This document shows positions 27,676 to 38,427 of a stretch of 64,000 bases of DNA, one piece after another (position 1 is the first letter of the stretch; each line of letters opens with the position of its first letter). Under the pieces are notes generated by a model. The model searched no databases. It had not been told where the DNA came from and saw only the letters and a program-made list of their open reading frames with translations. Source of the DNA: an uncultured Lutibacter sp. (GTDB lineage Bacteria > Bacteroidota > Bacteroidia > Flavobacteriales > Flavobacteriaceae); the NCBI RefSeq assembly GCF_947493565.1, contig NZ_CANLRG010000004.1, positions 186,001 to 250,000 on the forward strand, in the 5' to 3' direction. Made by a program: the position numbers and the translations under genes.

Positions 27676-27683
27676 TATTTTTG
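27676..27683 (+). promoter_or_regulatory. -7 element of the leu operon promoter
   Basis: TATTTTTG matches TAnnTTTG and ends 31 nt before the leuA ATG at 27715. No TTG at suitable distance is seen, and no leader ORF or terminator lies between it and leuA. Confidence 0.55.
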
Positions 27684-27714
27684 ACGTACCAAATGTGATA
27701 AAAAAAAATCAGAA

Positions 27715-28890
27715 ATGAGTAAAAACAAGGTTCAAATTTTTGATACAACCTTAAGAGATGGCGAACAAGTGCCTGGTTGTAAGTTAAATACTGAACAAAA
27801 ATTAGTGATTGCGGAAAGACTTGATCTTTTAGGTGTTGATGTAATTGAAGCTGGGTTTCCAATTTCAAGTCCTGGTGATTTTAATTCAGTAGAAGAAATT
27901 TCAAAATTAATAAAAAATGCAACTGTTTGCGGCCTCACACGTGCTAACAAAAAAGATATTGAAGTAGCTGCTGATGCGCTCAAACTAGCCAGAAGACCTA
28001 GAATTCATACAGGTATTGGAACTTCTGATTCTCATATAATTCATAAATTCAATTCAACACAAGAAAAAATAATAGAACGTGCTTATGAAGCTGTTGCCTA
28101 TGCAAAAAAATTTGTAGAAGATGTTGAATTTTATGCTGAAGATGCTGGGAGAACCGATAATGAGTATTTAGCTCGTGTTTTAGAACAAGTAATTAAAGCT
28201 GGTGCCACTGTTTTAAATATTCCTGATACAACAGGCTATTGTTTACCTGATGAATATGGTGCTAAAATTAAATACTTGAAAGAAAATGTTAAAGGAATTG
28301 ACAAAGTAATTCTTTCATGCCATTGTCATAACGATTTAGGTTTGGCAACAGCTAACGCCATTGCTGGTGTACAAAATGGAGCTAGGCAAATTGAATGTAC
28401 TATTAATGGAATTGGAGAACGTGCTGGAAATACTTCTTTAGAAGAAGTTGTAATGATTTTAAAACAACATCCATACTTAAATTTAGATACTAGTATAAAT
28501 ACCAAATTGCTGTACAATACCAGTAAACTTGTTCAAGATAGCATGGGAATGATTGTTCAACCAAATAAAGCTATTGTTGGAGAAAATGCTTTTGCACACA
28601 GCTCTGGAATACATCAAGATGGTGTAATTAAAAATCGTGAAACGTATGAAATAATTGACCCAGCTGATGTTGGAGTTACTGAATCTTCTATAGTTTTAAC
28701 AGCCAGAAGTGGAAGAGCGGCATTAGCATACCGCGCTAAAAATGTAGGTTATAACTTAACTAAAATTGAACTAGATGACGTGTATCCACAATTTTTAAAA
28801 TTTGCAGATCACCATAAAGAAGTTAATGATGAAGATATTCATCATTTAATGGAGTTAAACCACATTTCACAAACAAGTATCCACATTTAA
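27715..28890 (+). CDS. leuA: 2-isopropylmalate synthase, short form without regulatory domain
   Basis: LeuA condenses 2-oxoisovalerate with acetyl-CoA. The 391-residue protein has the [12 protein letters not shown] metal-site motif at the N-terminus, the HCHNDLGLA metal histidines and GIGERAGN. It ends after the catalytic barrel and linker subdomains; the C-terminal leucine-binding domain of the 520-residue E. coli enzyme is missing. Leucine feedback at this enzyme is therefore doubtful. An alternative is a related HMGL-family condensing enzyme, but the leuCDB neighbours support LeuA. Confidence 0.93.
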   Translation: MSKNKVQIFDTTLRDGEQVPGCKLNTEQKLVIAERLDLLGVDVIEAGFPISSPGDFNSVEEISKLIKNATVCGLTRANKKDIEVAADALKLARRPRIHTGIGTSDSHIIHKFNSTQEKIIERAYEAVAYAKKFVEDVEFYAEDAGRTDNEYLARVLEQVIKAGATVLNIPDTTGYCLPDEYGAKIKYLKENVKGIDKVILSCHCHNDLGLATANAIAGVQNGARQIECTINGIGERAGNTSLEEVVMILKQHPYLNLDTSINTKLLYNTSKLVQDSMGMIVQPNKAIVGENAFAHSSGIHQDGVIKNRETYEIIDPADVGVTESSIVLTARSGRAALAYRAKNVGYNLTKIELDDVYPQFLKFADHHKEVNDEDIHHLMELNHISQTSIHI

Positions 28891-28906
28891 ATTGAACTAA
28901 TAAAGT

Positions 28907-30286
28907 ATGGGTAAAACACTTTTTGACAAAGTTTGGGATCAACACATTGTAACCACTATTGAAAACGGACCTCAGGTATTATATATAGATAAACACTTAA
29001 TACATGAGGTAACAAGTCCTCAAGCATTTAAAGAATTAGAGAATAGAAATATTTCACTTTTTAGACCAAAACAAATTGTTGCTACAGCAGATCATAATAC
29101 ACCAACCAAAGATCAACATTTACCAGTAAAAGATTTGCTATCTAAAAATCAATTAGAACAATTGTCTGAAAATTGTAAAAAAAATAATATCGAACTTTAT
29201 GGTTTGGGTCATAAATATAATGGCATCGTACATGTAATTGCTCCTGAATTAGGAATTACTCAACCTGGAATGACAATGGTTTGTGGCGATAGTCATACCT
29301 CAACCCATGGAGCTTTTGGCACCATTGCTTTTGGGATAGGAACAAGTCAAGTAGCACAGGTTTTTGCAAGCCAATGTGTAATTACAGAAAAACCTAAAAC
29401 CATGCGTATTTCTGTTAATGGAAGCTTAGCTAATGGAGTATTACCAAAAGATGTTATTTTATATATTATTGCAAAATTAGGAACCAACTCAGGCACAGGT
29501 TATTTTATAGAATACGCAGGCGATGTATTTGAAAATATGACTATGGAAGGTAGAATGACTGTCTGTAATATGAGTATTGAAATGGGGGCTCGTGGAGGTA
29601 TGATTGCTCCTGACGAAACTACTTACAAGTATATTATAGGACGTAAATTTTCTCCAAAAGATGAAGAACTTAAAAACAAAATTCAATACTGGGAAAGTTT
29701 AAAAACTGATAAAAATGCTGTTTTTGATGCCGAATACTCTTTTGATGCTGAAGATATAGCTCCAATGATTACCTATGGGACTAATCCTGGAATGGGAATT
29801 AAAATAACCGAAACTATTCCTTCAACTAAAAATGATTCCTTTGAAAAATCGTTGTTATATATGGGCTTTGAAAAAGGAGATTCTCTAATTAACAAACCTA
29901 TTAATTATGTATTTATTGGTAGTTGTACCAATTCTAGAATTGAAGATTTTAGAGTTGCCGCCAACTATATAAAAGGCAAACAAAAAGCAAAAAACGTACA
30001 AGCCTTAATTGTTCCAGGCTCACAACTTGTTGCAAAACAAATTAAAGAAGAAGGATTACAAGATATTTTTGAAAACGCTGGTTTTGAATTACGACAGCCG
30101 GGTTGTTCAGCTTGTTTAGCTATGAATGATGATAAAATTCCTGAAGGAGAATATTGTGTTTCAACTTCAAATAGAAACTTTGAAGGACGCCAAGGACAAG
30201 GATCAAGAACTTTATTAGCAAGCCCATTAGTTGCCGCTTCAGTTGCGGTGGAAGGTAGAATTGTTGATATTTCAAAAACTAATTAG
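28907..30286 (+). CDS. leuC: 3-isopropylmalate dehydratase large subunit
   Basis: LeuC with LeuD isomerises isopropylmalate. The 459-residue aconitase-fold protein shows [12 protein letters not shown], the cluster cysteines in FIGSCTNSR and [10 protein letters not shown], and [10 protein letters not shown]. It follows leuA by 16 nt and ends one base before leuD. Confidence 0.97.
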   Translation: MGKTLFDKVWDQHIVTTIENGPQVLYIDKHLIHEVTSPQAFKELENRNISLFRPKQIVATADHNTPTKDQHLPVKDLLSKNQLEQLSENCKKNNIELYGLGHKYNGIVHVIAPELGITQPGMTMVCGDSHTSTHGAFGTIAFGIGTSQVAQVFASQCVITEKPKTMRISVNGSLANGVLPKDVILYIIAKLGTNSGTGYFIEYAGDVFENMTMEGRMTVCNMSIEMGARGGMIAPDETTYKYIIGRKFSPKDEELKNKIQYWESLKTDKNAVFDAEYSFDAEDIAPMITYGTNPGMGIKITETIPSTKNDSFEKSLLYMGFEKGDSLINKPINYVFIGSCTNSRIEDFRVAANYIKGKQKAKNVQALIVPGSQLVAKQIKEEGLQDIFENAGFELRQPGCSACLAMNDDKIPEGEYCVSTSNRNFEGRQGQGSRTLLASPLVAASVAVEGRIVDISKTN

Positions 30287-30287
30287 C

Positions 30288-30881
30288 ATGTCAAAATTTA
30301 ATAAAATTATATCAACAGCAGTACCATTGTCTGTTGAAAATATAGATACAGATCAAATAATTCCAGCTCGTTTTTTAAAAGCAACTAATAGAGATGGATT
30401 TGGAAAAAATCTTTTTAGAGACTGGCGTTTTCATAAAGACGGCTCAGTTAATGATGATTTTATTTTAAACAATGATGCCTATTTTGGAAAAATTTTAATT
30501 GCAGGTAGTAATTTTGGTTGTGGATCAAGTAGAGAACATGCAGCTTGGGCTATACATGACTACGGTTTTAAAATTGTAGTTTCTAGTTTTTTTGCTGATA
30601 TTTTTAAAGGAAATGCTCTTAATAATGGAATATTACCAGTACAAGTATCTGAAAAGTTTTTACAAAAATTGCTTAAAACTGTGAAAAATGATCCAAAAAC
30701 ATTAATTTTAGTTGATTTAGAAAATCAACTTATTTCTGTCGAAGAAACAGAATATTTTGAAAAATTTGACATCAATCCTTATAAAAAATTATGCTTGCAA
30801 AACGGATATGATGATATTGATTATTTAGTAAGCATAAAAGACAAAATTGAAGCCTACGAGGCAAAAAGAACAACTATATGA
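30288..30881 (+). CDS. leuD: 3-isopropylmalate dehydratase small subunit
   Basis: The 197-residue swivel-domain subunit starts [10 protein letters not shown] and has [12 protein letters not shown] and [13 protein letters not shown]. The open frame extends upstream to 30231 inside leuC, but the family start and the intergenic position favour the ATG at 30288. Its stop overlaps the leuB start by 4 bp (ATGA). Confidence 0.96.
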   Translation: MSKFNKIISTAVPLSVENIDTDQIIPARFLKATNRDGFGKNLFRDWRFHKDGSVNDDFILNNDAYFGKILIAGSNFGCGSSREHAAWAIHDYGFKIVVSSFFADIFKGNALNNGILPVQVSEKFLQKLLKTVKNDPKTLILVDLENQLISVEETEYFEKFDINPYKKLCLQNGYDDIDYLVSIKDKIEAYEAKRTTI

Positions 30882-31993
30882 AATTAAAAATAGCGGTACT
30901 TTCAGGTGATGGAATTGGTCCTGAAGTTACACAACAAGCAATAAAAGTATTAAATGCAATTGCTGATAAATACAACCATACTTTTGAGTATGAAAAAGCT
31001 GTCGTTGGAGCAATAGCAATCGACGAAACTGGAAACCCGTTACCTGATGAAACTTTAAAAATTTGTGCAGATTCTAATGCAATTTTGTTTGGTGCTATTG
31101 GAGATCCAAAATATGATAACAATCCAAGCGCTAAAGTACGCCCAGAACAAGGCTTGTTAAAACTAAGAAAAAGTTTAGGTCTTTTTGCAAATATAAGACC
31201 TTTAAACACCTATGATTCTTTAATTCATAAATCTAACCTAAAAGAAGAGGTTATAAAAGGTACAGACTTTGTTATTTATCGTGAACTTACAAGCGGTATT
31301 TATTTTGGAGAAAAAAAATTAAGTGAAGATGGTACTATTGCTTCAGATTTATGTACCTACACTGCTGAAGAAATTGATAGAATTTCCCATTTAGCGTTTA
31401 AAGCAGCTCAAGTTAGAAGAAAAAAACTAACATTGGTAGACAAAGCAAATGTATTAGAATCTTCAAGGTTATGGAGGAAAAGAGTCACTGAAATCTCCAA
31501 AGAATATTCAGATGTAAAATTAGAGTTCTTATTTGTAGACAATGCTGCCATGCAAATCATCTTAAATCCAACTCAATTTGATGTTATTTTAACTGAAAAT
31601 ATGTTTGGTGATATTTTATCTGATGAAGCAAGTGTTATTTCTGGATCCATAGGTTTATTAGCATCGGCTTCTATTGGCAAGCATGCTGCCATGTTTGAAC
31701 CTATTCATGGTTCTTATCCACAAGCTAAAGGAAAAAACATTGCCAATCCATTAGCTGCCGTATTATCAGCAGCTATGTTATTAGATCATTTTGAATTGTA
31801 TGATGAAGCTGAAAATGTAAGATCTGCAGTAGAAAAATCTATAGAATTAAATATTTCTACACCAGATTTAAATTCAACCAATCACTTTTCAACTACCAAT
31901 GTTGGAAACTTTTTAAGAGATTTTATATTAGATGATGAAAATACTTTTTACAATAAAAACAATATAGATTTAGGGCAATCAACCATTATTTAA
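30878..31993 (+). CDS. leuB: 3-isopropylmalate dehydrogenase
   Basis: LeuB oxidises and decarboxylates isopropylmalate to the leucine oxo-acid. The 371-residue protein has [10 protein letters not shown] at the N-terminus, the substrate-site arginines around [21 protein letters not shown], and the metal-site motif [13 protein letters not shown]. It is the last gene of the leu operon, followed by a strong terminator. Confidence 0.97.
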   Translation: MKLKIAVLSGDGIGPEVTQQAIKVLNAIADKYNHTFEYEKAVVGAIAIDETGNPLPDETLKICADSNAILFGAIGDPKYDNNPSAKVRPEQGLLKLRKSLGLFANIRPLNTYDSLIHKSNLKEEVIKGTDFVIYRELTSGIYFGEKKLSEDGTIASDLCTYTAEEIDRISHLAFKAAQVRRKKLTLVDKANVLESSRLWRKRVTEISKEYSDVKLEFLFVDNAAMQIILNPTQFDVILTENMFGDILSDEASVISGSIGLLASASIGKHAAMFEPIHGSYPQAKGKNIANPLAAVLSAAMLLDHFELYDEAENVRSAVEKSIELNISTPDLNSTNHFSTTNVGNFLRDFILDDENTFYNKNNIDLGQSTII

Positions 31994-32009
31994 ACCAACT
32001 ATAACCATT

Positions 32010-32052
32010 AAAATACCTCCTAATTTTCTTAAAATTCAGGAGGTATTTTTTT
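32010..32052 (+). terminator. leu operon terminator
   Basis: An AAATACCTCCT/AGGAGGTATTT stem with an inner AATTTT/AAAATT extension is followed by seven T (32046-32052), 16 nt after leuB. Confidence 0.85.
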
Positions 32053-32186
32053 GTAATTTTACATCTTAGATTTTAATCTAAACTTTTAAAAATAACCCGT
32101 TTTCATTTTTAAATTGAAGAATATATTTAATACACGTTGGTAATTAATTAAATTAAACAATGACCAACTACAAAAGCTTCTAAGTT

Positions 32187-32975
32187 ATGACCGCTAAAGA
32201 AAGTATAATTCATAAAATTACCTCTAGTAAAAATAAACCACATTTAGATTTTACTCTAAAATATAAAACTGAAATTTTTACTACTAATTTATTTTACACC
32301 TTATTTGATGCCAATGCTTGTGTAGCAAAAAACATAGAACAACTAAAAGTTGATTTTGATGAAATTTATAAGCTTGCCTGTAAAACTAAAGAATGCTCTG
32401 GAAATTTAATTTGGGATAAATTCTTATCCAAATTACCCGATATTTTAGAAGACCTCAATTTAGATGCTCAAGAGTTGGTAAATAACGATCCTGCTTCTAA
32501 CAATATAGAAGAGGTTTACTTAGCTTACCCTGGTTTTTTTGCAATTGCAATTTATCGTTTCAGTCATGAACTTTATTTATTGAAAATCCCTTTAATTCCA
32601 AGATTAATGAGTGAATATGCGCATAGCAAAACAGGAACAGATATTCACCCAGGAGCTACCATTGGGAAGCATTTTTTCATCGACCACGCAACTGGTACCG
32701 TTATTGGAGAAACTTGTATTATAAAAAACTATGTAAAAATATATCAAGGAGTTACTTTAGGAGCCCTACAAGTTTCTAAAGATTTAGAAGGAAAAAAAAG
32801 ACATCCAACAGTAGAAAATAATGTTACCATATATGCAAATGCTACTATATTAGGTGGAGAAACCATTATTGGTGAAAATTCAATAATTGGAGGAAATGTA
32901 TGGATTACAACTTCAATACCTAAAAACTCATTAGTATATCATAATCCAGAAACAAAATTAAAAACCAAAAAATAA
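32187..32975 (+). CDS. cysE: Serine O-acetyltransferase
   Basis: CysE makes O-acetylserine for cysteine synthesis. The 262-residue protein has an N-terminal helical domain and a C-terminal left-handed beta-helix with hexapeptide repeats (TDIHPGATIGKHFFIDHATG to GGNVWITTS). It is the SATase form with the HPGATIG and HPTVENN motifs. A 7-codon ORF at 32160-32183 ends just before its ATG but has no cysteine codons. It overlaps cysM by one base. Confidence 0.95.
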   Translation: MTAKESIIHKITSSKNKPHLDFTLKYKTEIFTTNLFYTLFDANACVAKNIEQLKVDFDEIYKLACKTKECSGNLIWDKFLSKLPDILEDLNLDAQELVNNDPASNNIEEVYLAYPGFFAIAIYRFSHELYLLKIPLIPRLMSEYAHSKTGTDIHPGATIGKHFFIDHATGTVIGETCIIKNYVKIYQGVTLGALQVSKDLEGKKRHPTVENNVTIYANATILGGETIIGENSIIGGNVWITTSIPKNSLVYHNPETKLKTKK

Positions 32976-33862
32976 TGTTAAATAATACTTTAATTGATTT
33001 TATTGGAAATACTCCCCTCATAAAAGCTAACCGAATTTTAACCAAACCAGGTGTATCTTTATATTTAAAATTAGAAGGAAATAATCCTGGGGGAAGTGTA
33101 AAAGACAGACCTGCTTTTAACATGATAAATGAGGCCTTTAAAAGAAAAGAGATAAAAGAAGGTGATTATTTAATTGAAGCTACTAGTGGAAATACTGGAA
33201 TCGCATTAGCAATGATAGCCAAACAATTTAATATTCAAATAGAACTTGTTATGCCAGAAAATTCAACCAAAGAACGCGTGCAAACTATGAGAGCTTATGG
33301 TGCAAAAGTAACGTTAACACCTTCAGATATTGGAATTGAAGGCTCAAGAGCTTATGCTGATAAAATGGTTCAAGAAAAAGGATATATTATGCTTAATCAA
33401 TTTGCTAATGATGACAATTGGATGGCACATTATAAAACTACTGGACCAGAAATTTGGAATGATACTAATGGAAAAATTACGCACTTTGTATCTGCCATGG
33501 GAACCACAGGAACCATCATGGGAACTTCTTCTTTTTTAAAAGAGAAAAATAAAAATATTCAAATTATCGGGGCACAACCAACAGATAACTCTAAAATTCC
33601 AGGTATTAGAAAATGGTCGCCCGAGTTTTTACCTAAAATCTTCAATCCAAAAAAGGTTGATGCAATTTATGATGTTAGTGAAAAAGAAGCTCGTAAAATA
33701 ACAAAACTTTTAGCCAAAGAAGAAGGTGTTTTTGCAGGAATGAGTAGTGGCGGTTCAGTAGCAACAGCTTTAAAAGTTGCTGAAACAATAGAAAAAGGGC
33801 TTATTGTTTCTGTAATTTGCGACCGTGGAGACCGCTATTTATCTTCTGATTTATTTGAATAA
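32975..33862 (+). CDS. cysM: Cysteine synthase B-type O-acetylserine sulfhydrylase
   Basis: CysM replaces the acetyl group of O-acetylserine with sulfide, thiosulfate or a related donor. The 295-residue PLP protein has the lysine in GGSVKDRPA, the TSGNTGIALA loop and the GTTGTIMG phosphate site. Length and the KDRPA motif favour CysM over CysK. It pairs with cysE in a two-gene operon. Confidence 0.93.
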   Translation: MLNNTLIDFIGNTPLIKANRILTKPGVSLYLKLEGNNPGGSVKDRPAFNMINEAFKRKEIKEGDYLIEATSGNTGIALAMIAKQFNIQIELVMPENSTKERVQTMRAYGAKVTLTPSDIGIEGSRAYADKMVQEKGYIMLNQFANDDNWMAHYKTTGPEIWNDTNGKITHFVSAMGTTGTIMGTSSFLKEKNKNIQIIGAQPTDNSKIPGIRKWSPEFLPKIFNPKKVDAIYDVSEKEARKITKLLAKEEGVFAGMSSGGSVATALKVAETIEKGLIVSVICDRGDRYLSSDLFE

Positions 33863-33891
33863 AACGTTGTAGCATATATCTTTATTTATCA

Positions 33892-33922
33892 TTGGATTGG
33901 AAATGCTTTTATTGTACTTTTG
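33892..33922 (+). promoter_or_regulatory. Promoter of the aminotransferase-ugd-galE operon
   Basis: TTG at 33892-33894, a 20-bp spacer and TACTTTTG at 33915-33922 match the Flavobacterium consensus. The ATG follows 22 nt later. Confidence 0.75.
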
Positions 33923-33944
33923 TTTCAATACTTAATTACTTACC

Positions 33945-35078
33945 ATGGAAAAAATTCAAATGGTTGACCTTAAAGGGCAATACAATAAAATTCAAAATCA
34001 AATTGATTCAAAAATACTAGAAGTTGTAAAATCAACAGCTTATATTAATGGACCTGAAGTCCATAACTTTCAAAAAGAATTAGAAGACTATTTAGGTGTT
34101 AAACACGTAATTCCTTGTGCCAATGGTACAGATGCTTTACAAGTAGCAATGATGGGTTTAGGCTTACAACCCGGAGATGAAGTTATAACGGCCGATTTTA
34201 CTTTTGCTGCTACTGTTGAAGTCATTGCTTTACTACATCTAACACCCGTATTAGTAGATGTTGATCCTATAAATTTTAACATCTCAATTGAGGCCATAAA
34301 AAAAGCTATTACACCAAAAACTAAGGCAATTGTTCCAGTTCATCTTTTTGGTAAAGCAGCCAACATGGAAGCTATTTTAGAAATTGCAAAAGAGCATAAT
34401 TTGTATGTTATTGAAGACACCGCTCAAGCAATAGGAGCAAATTACACCTATAAAGATGGTAGCAAACAAAAAGTTGGAACTATTGGAAATGTCGGAACCA
34501 CTTCTTTTTTCCCTTCAAAAAATTTAGGGTGTTATGGAGATGGTGGAGCTATTTTTACCAACGATGATGAATTAGCCCATACATTAAGAGGTATGGTAAA
34601 CCATGGTATGTATGAACGATATTACCATGATGTTGTGGGAGTAAATTCAAGATTAGATAGTATTCAAGCAGCCATACTTCGTATCAAACTTCAACATTTA
34701 GATGAATACAACGCAGTACGCTTAAATGCAGCTATAAAATATAATGCTGCATTTTCTAATGAAGAAAATATCATTACGCCTTCCATTTGTGAAAACTGTG
34801 ATTGCCATGTATTTCACCAATATACGTTACAAGTTAAAAATGTGGACAGAAATGATTTACACAAACACTTATTAGAAAAAGGGATTCCAAATGCTATTTA
34901 TTATCCAGTACCTTTACATAGCCAAAAAGCGTATACTGATAAAAGATATCAAGAAAATGATTTTAAAGTAACCAACCAACTTGTTGAAACAGTTTTATCA
35001 TTACCAATGCATACAGAACTTTCAAACAATCAAATTGAGTTTATTACACAAACAATCATAAATTTTATCAATAAATAA
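33945..35078 (+). CDS. DegT/DnrJ/EryC1 sugar aminotransferase, WbpE-like
   Basis: The 377-residue PLP enzyme has CANGTDALQ, EDTAQAIGA and the PLP lysine in SFFPSKNLGCYGDGGA. The overall sequence closely follows WbpE of Pseudomonas, as I recall it, which transaminates UDP-3-keto-GlcNAcA. WbpB- and WbpA-like partners are found 18-20 kb away at 52436-54711. The specific substrate is inferred. It overlaps ugd by one base. Confidence 0.88.
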   Translation: MEKIQMVDLKGQYNKIQNQIDSKILEVVKSTAYINGPEVHNFQKELEDYLGVKHVIPCANGTDALQVAMMGLGLQPGDEVITADFTFAATVEVIALLHLTPVLVDVDPINFNISIEAIKKAITPKTKAIVPVHLFGKAANMEAILEIAKEHNLYVIEDTAQAIGANYTYKDGSKQKVGTIGNVGTTSFFPSKNLGCYGDGGAIFTNDDELAHTLRGMVNHGMYERYYHDVVGVNSRLDSIQAAILRIKLQHLDEYNAVRLNAAIKYNAAFSNEENIITPSICENCDCHVFHQYTLQVKNVDRNDLHKHLLEKGIPNAIYYPVPLHSQKAYTDKRYQENDFKVTNQLVETVLSLPMHTELSNNQIEFITQTIINFINK

Positions 35079-36391
35079 TGAATATCGCAGTAATAGGAAC
35101 CGGATATGTAGGTTTAGTAACAGGAACATGCTTAGCTGAAGTTGGGAATAATGTAATTTGTGTTGACATAGATGAAGCTAAAGTTGCACAAATGAAAAAT
35201 GGAAAAGTTCCTATTTTTGAACCTAATTTAGAAGAGCTTTTTCTTAAAAATATCAAAGCTAATAGATTGCATTTTACTACGCATTTAAAAACTGCTTTAA
35301 ACAAGTCACAAATCATTTTTTTAGCATTGCCTACTCCACAAGATGAAGACGGTTCAGCAGATTTAAAATATGTTGAATCAGTAGCGCATGAATTAGGTGA
35401 TTTAATTACAGATTATAAAATAATTATAAATAAAAGCACCGTTCCTGTTGGAACTTCTGAAATTGTAAAAAACATAATTAAACGTAAAACTTCCGTAGCA
35501 TTTGATGTTATTTCAAATCCTGAATTTTTGCGTGAAGGTTTTGCGGTTCAAGATTTTATGACTCCAGAACGGATTATTATAGGAACTAAAAGTAAGAAAG
35601 CAATCGATATCCTTAATAAATTATACAGTCCTTTTATTACCCTTAAACGTCCTGTTATTGTGATGGATGAAAAATCTGCTGAACTAACAAAATACGCTGC
35701 CAATACTTTTTTAGCAACCAAAATCACTTTTATGAATGAAGTTGCTAATTTGTGTGAAATTATTGGAGCAAATGTTGATGATGTTAGAAAAGGTATTGGA
35801 TCAGATTCTCGTATTGGAAATAAATTTTTATTTCCAGGTATAGGTTTTGGAGGATCTTGTTTTCCTAAAGATGTAAATGCTTTAGTACATTCAAGTGATA
35901 CTGCTGGGTATAATTTTCAAATTCTGAAATCCGTTTTAAATGTCAATCAATCTCAAAAAAAATCTTTGATTCCTAAATTTAAAAAATACTTTAACAATCA
36001 TATTTCATCTAAAAAAGTTGGAATCTGGGGCTTGGCTTTTAAACCAAATACAGATGACATTAGAGAAGCACCTGCTATTGATGTGATTAATGAATTATTA
36101 TTAGAAGGAATTGAAATTACAGCATACGATCCAGAAGCTATGCCAAATATGAAACGTATTTATGGCGATAAAATAACATTTTGCAACAATGCTTACGATG
36201 TTTTAAAAGATGTAGATTGCTTGTTAATTAACACTGAATGGAGAGAATTTTATTCTCCTGATTTTGATAAAATGAAAAAATTAATGAAACAACCGGTCAT
36301 TTTTGATGGAAGGAATATTTTTGATATGGAAGTAATGAAAATAAATGGCTTTCACTACGAATCTGTTGGCCGAAAAATTGTAACCAAATGA
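35078..36391 (+). CDS. ugd: UDP-glucose 6-dehydrogenase
   Basis: Ugd oxidises UDP-glucose to UDP-glucuronate in two steps. The 437-residue protein has the Rossmann loop IGTGYVGLVTG at the N-terminus, NPEFLREG, and the catalytic cysteine in GFGGSCFPKD. It shares an operon with the aminotransferase and galE, which points to surface glycan precursors. Confidence 0.95.
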   Translation: MNIAVIGTGYVGLVTGTCLAEVGNNVICVDIDEAKVAQMKNGKVPIFEPNLEELFLKNIKANRLHFTTHLKTALNKSQIIFLALPTPQDEDGSADLKYVESVAHELGDLITDYKIIINKSTVPVGTSEIVKNIIKRKTSVAFDVISNPEFLREGFAVQDFMTPERIIIGTKSKKAIDILNKLYSPFITLKRPVIVMDEKSAELTKYAANTFLATKITFMNEVANLCEIIGANVDDVRKGIGSDSRIGNKFLFPGIGFGGSCFPKDVNALVHSSDTAGYNFQILKSVLNVNQSQKKSLIPKFKKYFNNHISSKKVGIWGLAFKPNTDDIREAPAIDVINELLLEGIEITAYDPEAMPNMKRIYGDKITFCNNAYDVLKDVDCLLINTEWREFYSPDFDKMKKLMKQPVIFDGRNIFDMEVMKINGFHYESVGRKIVTK

Positions 36392-37395
36392 AAAATATAC
36401 TTGTAACTGGAGGTCTTGGATATATTGGATCTCATACCGTAGTTGAACTACAAAATGAAGGTTTCGAGGTTTTAATTATAGATAACTTATCTAATTCAAA
36501 TATTGAAGTATTAGATAAAATCACCTCAATTACTAAAATTAAACCTAAATACTTTAATATAGATTTAAAAAATAAACCAGCAGTAAAAAACTTCTTTGCA
36601 ACTAATAAAGTTGATGGTGTTATACATTTTGCTGCTTCAAAAGCTGTTGGAGAAAGTGTTGAAAAACCGTTGGAATATTACGAGAATAATATAGGCTCTT
36701 TAGTGTATTTACTACAAGAAATGAAAGCTAACAATGTAGATAATTTTATTTTCAGTTCTTCGTGTACCGTTTACGGCCAAGCTGATGAACTACCTATTAC
36801 TGAAAATGCGCCTATAAAACCTGCTGAATCTCCTTATGGAAATACAAAGCAAATAGGTGAAGAAATTATAAAAGACACTACTAAAATCTCGGAGATTAAA
36901 GCCATAGCACTCCGTTATTTTAATCCTATTGGTGCCCATGAATCTGCAAAAATAGGAGAACTCCCTATTGGTGTTCCTCAAAACTTAATTCCTTTTGTGG
37001 TTCAAACCGCAGCTGGCATACGCAAAGAATTGTCTATTTTTGGTAGTGATTACCCAACTTCAGACGGAACAGCTGTCAGAGATTATATTCATGTAGTTGA
37101 CTTAGCAAAAGCACATATAATTGCTTTAAAAAGGCTTCTAAATAACCATCATAAAAAACAATTCGAAGTTTTTAATTTAGGAACTGGCAAAGGAAATTCT
37201 GTTTTAGAAGTCATTCAGGCTTTTGAAAAAGTTACAGGTCAAAAAGTGAATTATAAATTGGTTGAACGAAGAGAAGGTGATATCACCGCTGCATATGCCA
37301 ACACAACTTTTGCTAATGATGAATTAGGTTGGAAAGCTCAATTAAATATCGAAGACGCATTACTTTCTGCTTGGAAATGGCAAGAAACTTTATAA
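36388..37395 (+). CDS. galE: UDP-glucose 4-epimerase
   Basis: GalE interconverts UDP-glucose and UDP-galactose. The 335-residue SDR protein has TGGLGYIGSHT, the serine-containing SSSCTVYG and the catalytic YGNTK, and ends with the usual GALE C-terminal part. It overlaps ugd by 4 bp. Confidence 0.94.
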   Translation: MKNILVTGGLGYIGSHTVVELQNEGFEVLIIDNLSNSNIEVLDKITSITKIKPKYFNIDLKNKPAVKNFFATNKVDGVIHFAASKAVGESVEKPLEYYENNIGSLVYLLQEMKANNVDNFIFSSSCTVYGQADELPITENAPIKPAESPYGNTKQIGEEIIKDTTKISEIKAIALRYFNPIGAHESAKIGELPIGVPQNLIPFVVQTAAGIRKELSIFGSDYPTSDGTAVRDYIHVVDLAKAHIIALKRLLNNHHKKQFEVFNLGTGKGNSVLEVIQAFEKVTGQKVNYKLVERREGDITAAYANTTFANDELGWKAQLNIEDALLSAWKWQETL

Positions 37396-37416
37396 GAATA
37401 AAAAATATAAGTCAAT

Positions 37417-37460
37417 AAAAAAAAGCATGTTCGTTTATACATAAACAAACGTGCTTTTTA
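37417..37460. terminator. Bidirectional terminator between galE and fabD
   Basis: AAAAAGCAtGTTcGTTTA pairs with TAAACaAACgTGCTTTTT, with two mismatches, and has an A tract on one side and a T tract on the other. It serves two convergent genes. Confidence 0.8.
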
Positions 37461-37474
37461 TTGTATAATTGAAA

Positions 37475-38356
37475 TTAAACTACGACTCCACTTGTAGCAA
37501 CATTTCTATCAATTTTTCTCATCAACCCCTGTAAAACTTTACCAGGCCCCACTTCAATAAATTCGGTTCCTCCATCAGCAATCATTTGTTGAATTGTTTG
37601 TGTCCATCTAACTGGAGCAGTTAATTGAGCTATTAAATTTTCTTTAATTTCATCAGCATTATCAACAGCTTTAGCTACAACATTTTGGTACACTGGACAT
37701 ATTGGTTCATTAAAAGTTGTATTGTTAATTGCTGCTGCCAACTCCTCACGTGCTGGCTCCATTAAAGGTGAATGAAAAGCTCCTCCAACTGGCAGTTTTA
37801 ATGCTCTTTTTGCACCTTTTCCTTTTAATACCTCACAAGCTTTATCTATTGCTGAAGTTTCACCAGAAATCACTAATTGACCTGGGCAGTTATAATTAGC
37901 AGCCACCACAACCCCATCAATGTTTTCACAAATTTCTTCTACTACAACATCTTCTAACCCTAAAACTGCAGCCATTGTTGATTCTTGAGCTTCACAAGCT
38001 TTTTGCATAGCCATGGCTCTTTTTGAAACTAACTTTAATCCATCTTCAAAAGATAGTACACCATTAGCTACCAATGCTGAAAATTCTCCTAAGGAATGTC
38101 CTGCTACCATTTCTGGTTTAAAATTAGCTCCTAATGTTTTGGCTAATATTACTGAATGTAAAAAAATAGCTGGTTGAGTTACCTTTGTTTCTTTTAATTG
38201 TTCGGCAGTTCCTTCAAACATAATATCTGTAATAGGAAAACCTAAAATTTGATTAGCTTGTTCGAAAAGACCTTGAGCTAAAAGGGAATTTTCATATAAA
38301 TCTAACCCCATTCCTGTAAATTGCGCTCCTTGACCTGGAAAAATATATGCTTTCAT
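37475..38356 (-). CDS. fabD: Malonyl-CoA:ACP transacylase
   Basis: FabD loads malonyl groups onto acyl carrier protein for fatty acid synthesis. The 293-residue protein begins MKAYIFPGQGAQF and has the nucleophile in GHSLGEFSA and a later GGAFHSPLM. The open frame reaches 38422, but the family start and the promoter at 38384 favour the ATG at 38356. Confidence 0.96.
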   Translation of the reverse strand: MKAYIFPGQGAQFTGMGLDLYENSLLAQGLFEQANQILGFPITDIMFEGTAEQLKETKVTQPAIFLHSVILAKTLGANFKPEMVAGHSLGEFSALVANGVLSFEDGLKLVSKRAMAMQKACEAQESTMAAVLGLEDVVVEEICENIDGVVVAANYNCPGQLVISGETSAIDKACEVLKGKGAKRALKLPVGGAFHSPLMEPAREELAAAINNTTFNEPICPVYQNVVAKAVDNADEIKENLIAQLTAPVRWTQTIQQMIADGGTEFIEVGPGKVLQGLMRKIDRNVATSGVVV

Positions 38357-38383
38357 TTTGTGTTCTTTATGTATTTGAAAGCA

Positions 38384-38391
38384 CAAAAATA
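38384..38391 (-). promoter_or_regulatory. -7 element of fabD
   Basis: The minus strand reads TATTTTTG, a consensus match, 27 nt before the ATG. A TTG lies 23 bp upstream, at the far end of the usual spacing. Confidence 0.6.
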
Positions 38392-38427
38392 ACAATATTT
38401 TACTATATTCGTCACAACTCACTACAA

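Noticed and set aside
27564-27714. Leader peptide before leuA
   Set aside because: No ORF with Leu codons and no terminator hairpin occurs between the -7 element and leuA.
32160-32183. Seven-codon ORF directly upstream of cysE, as a possible Cys or Ser leader
   Set aside because: It has no Cys and a single Ser codon, and no terminator or complementary strand lies between it and cysE.
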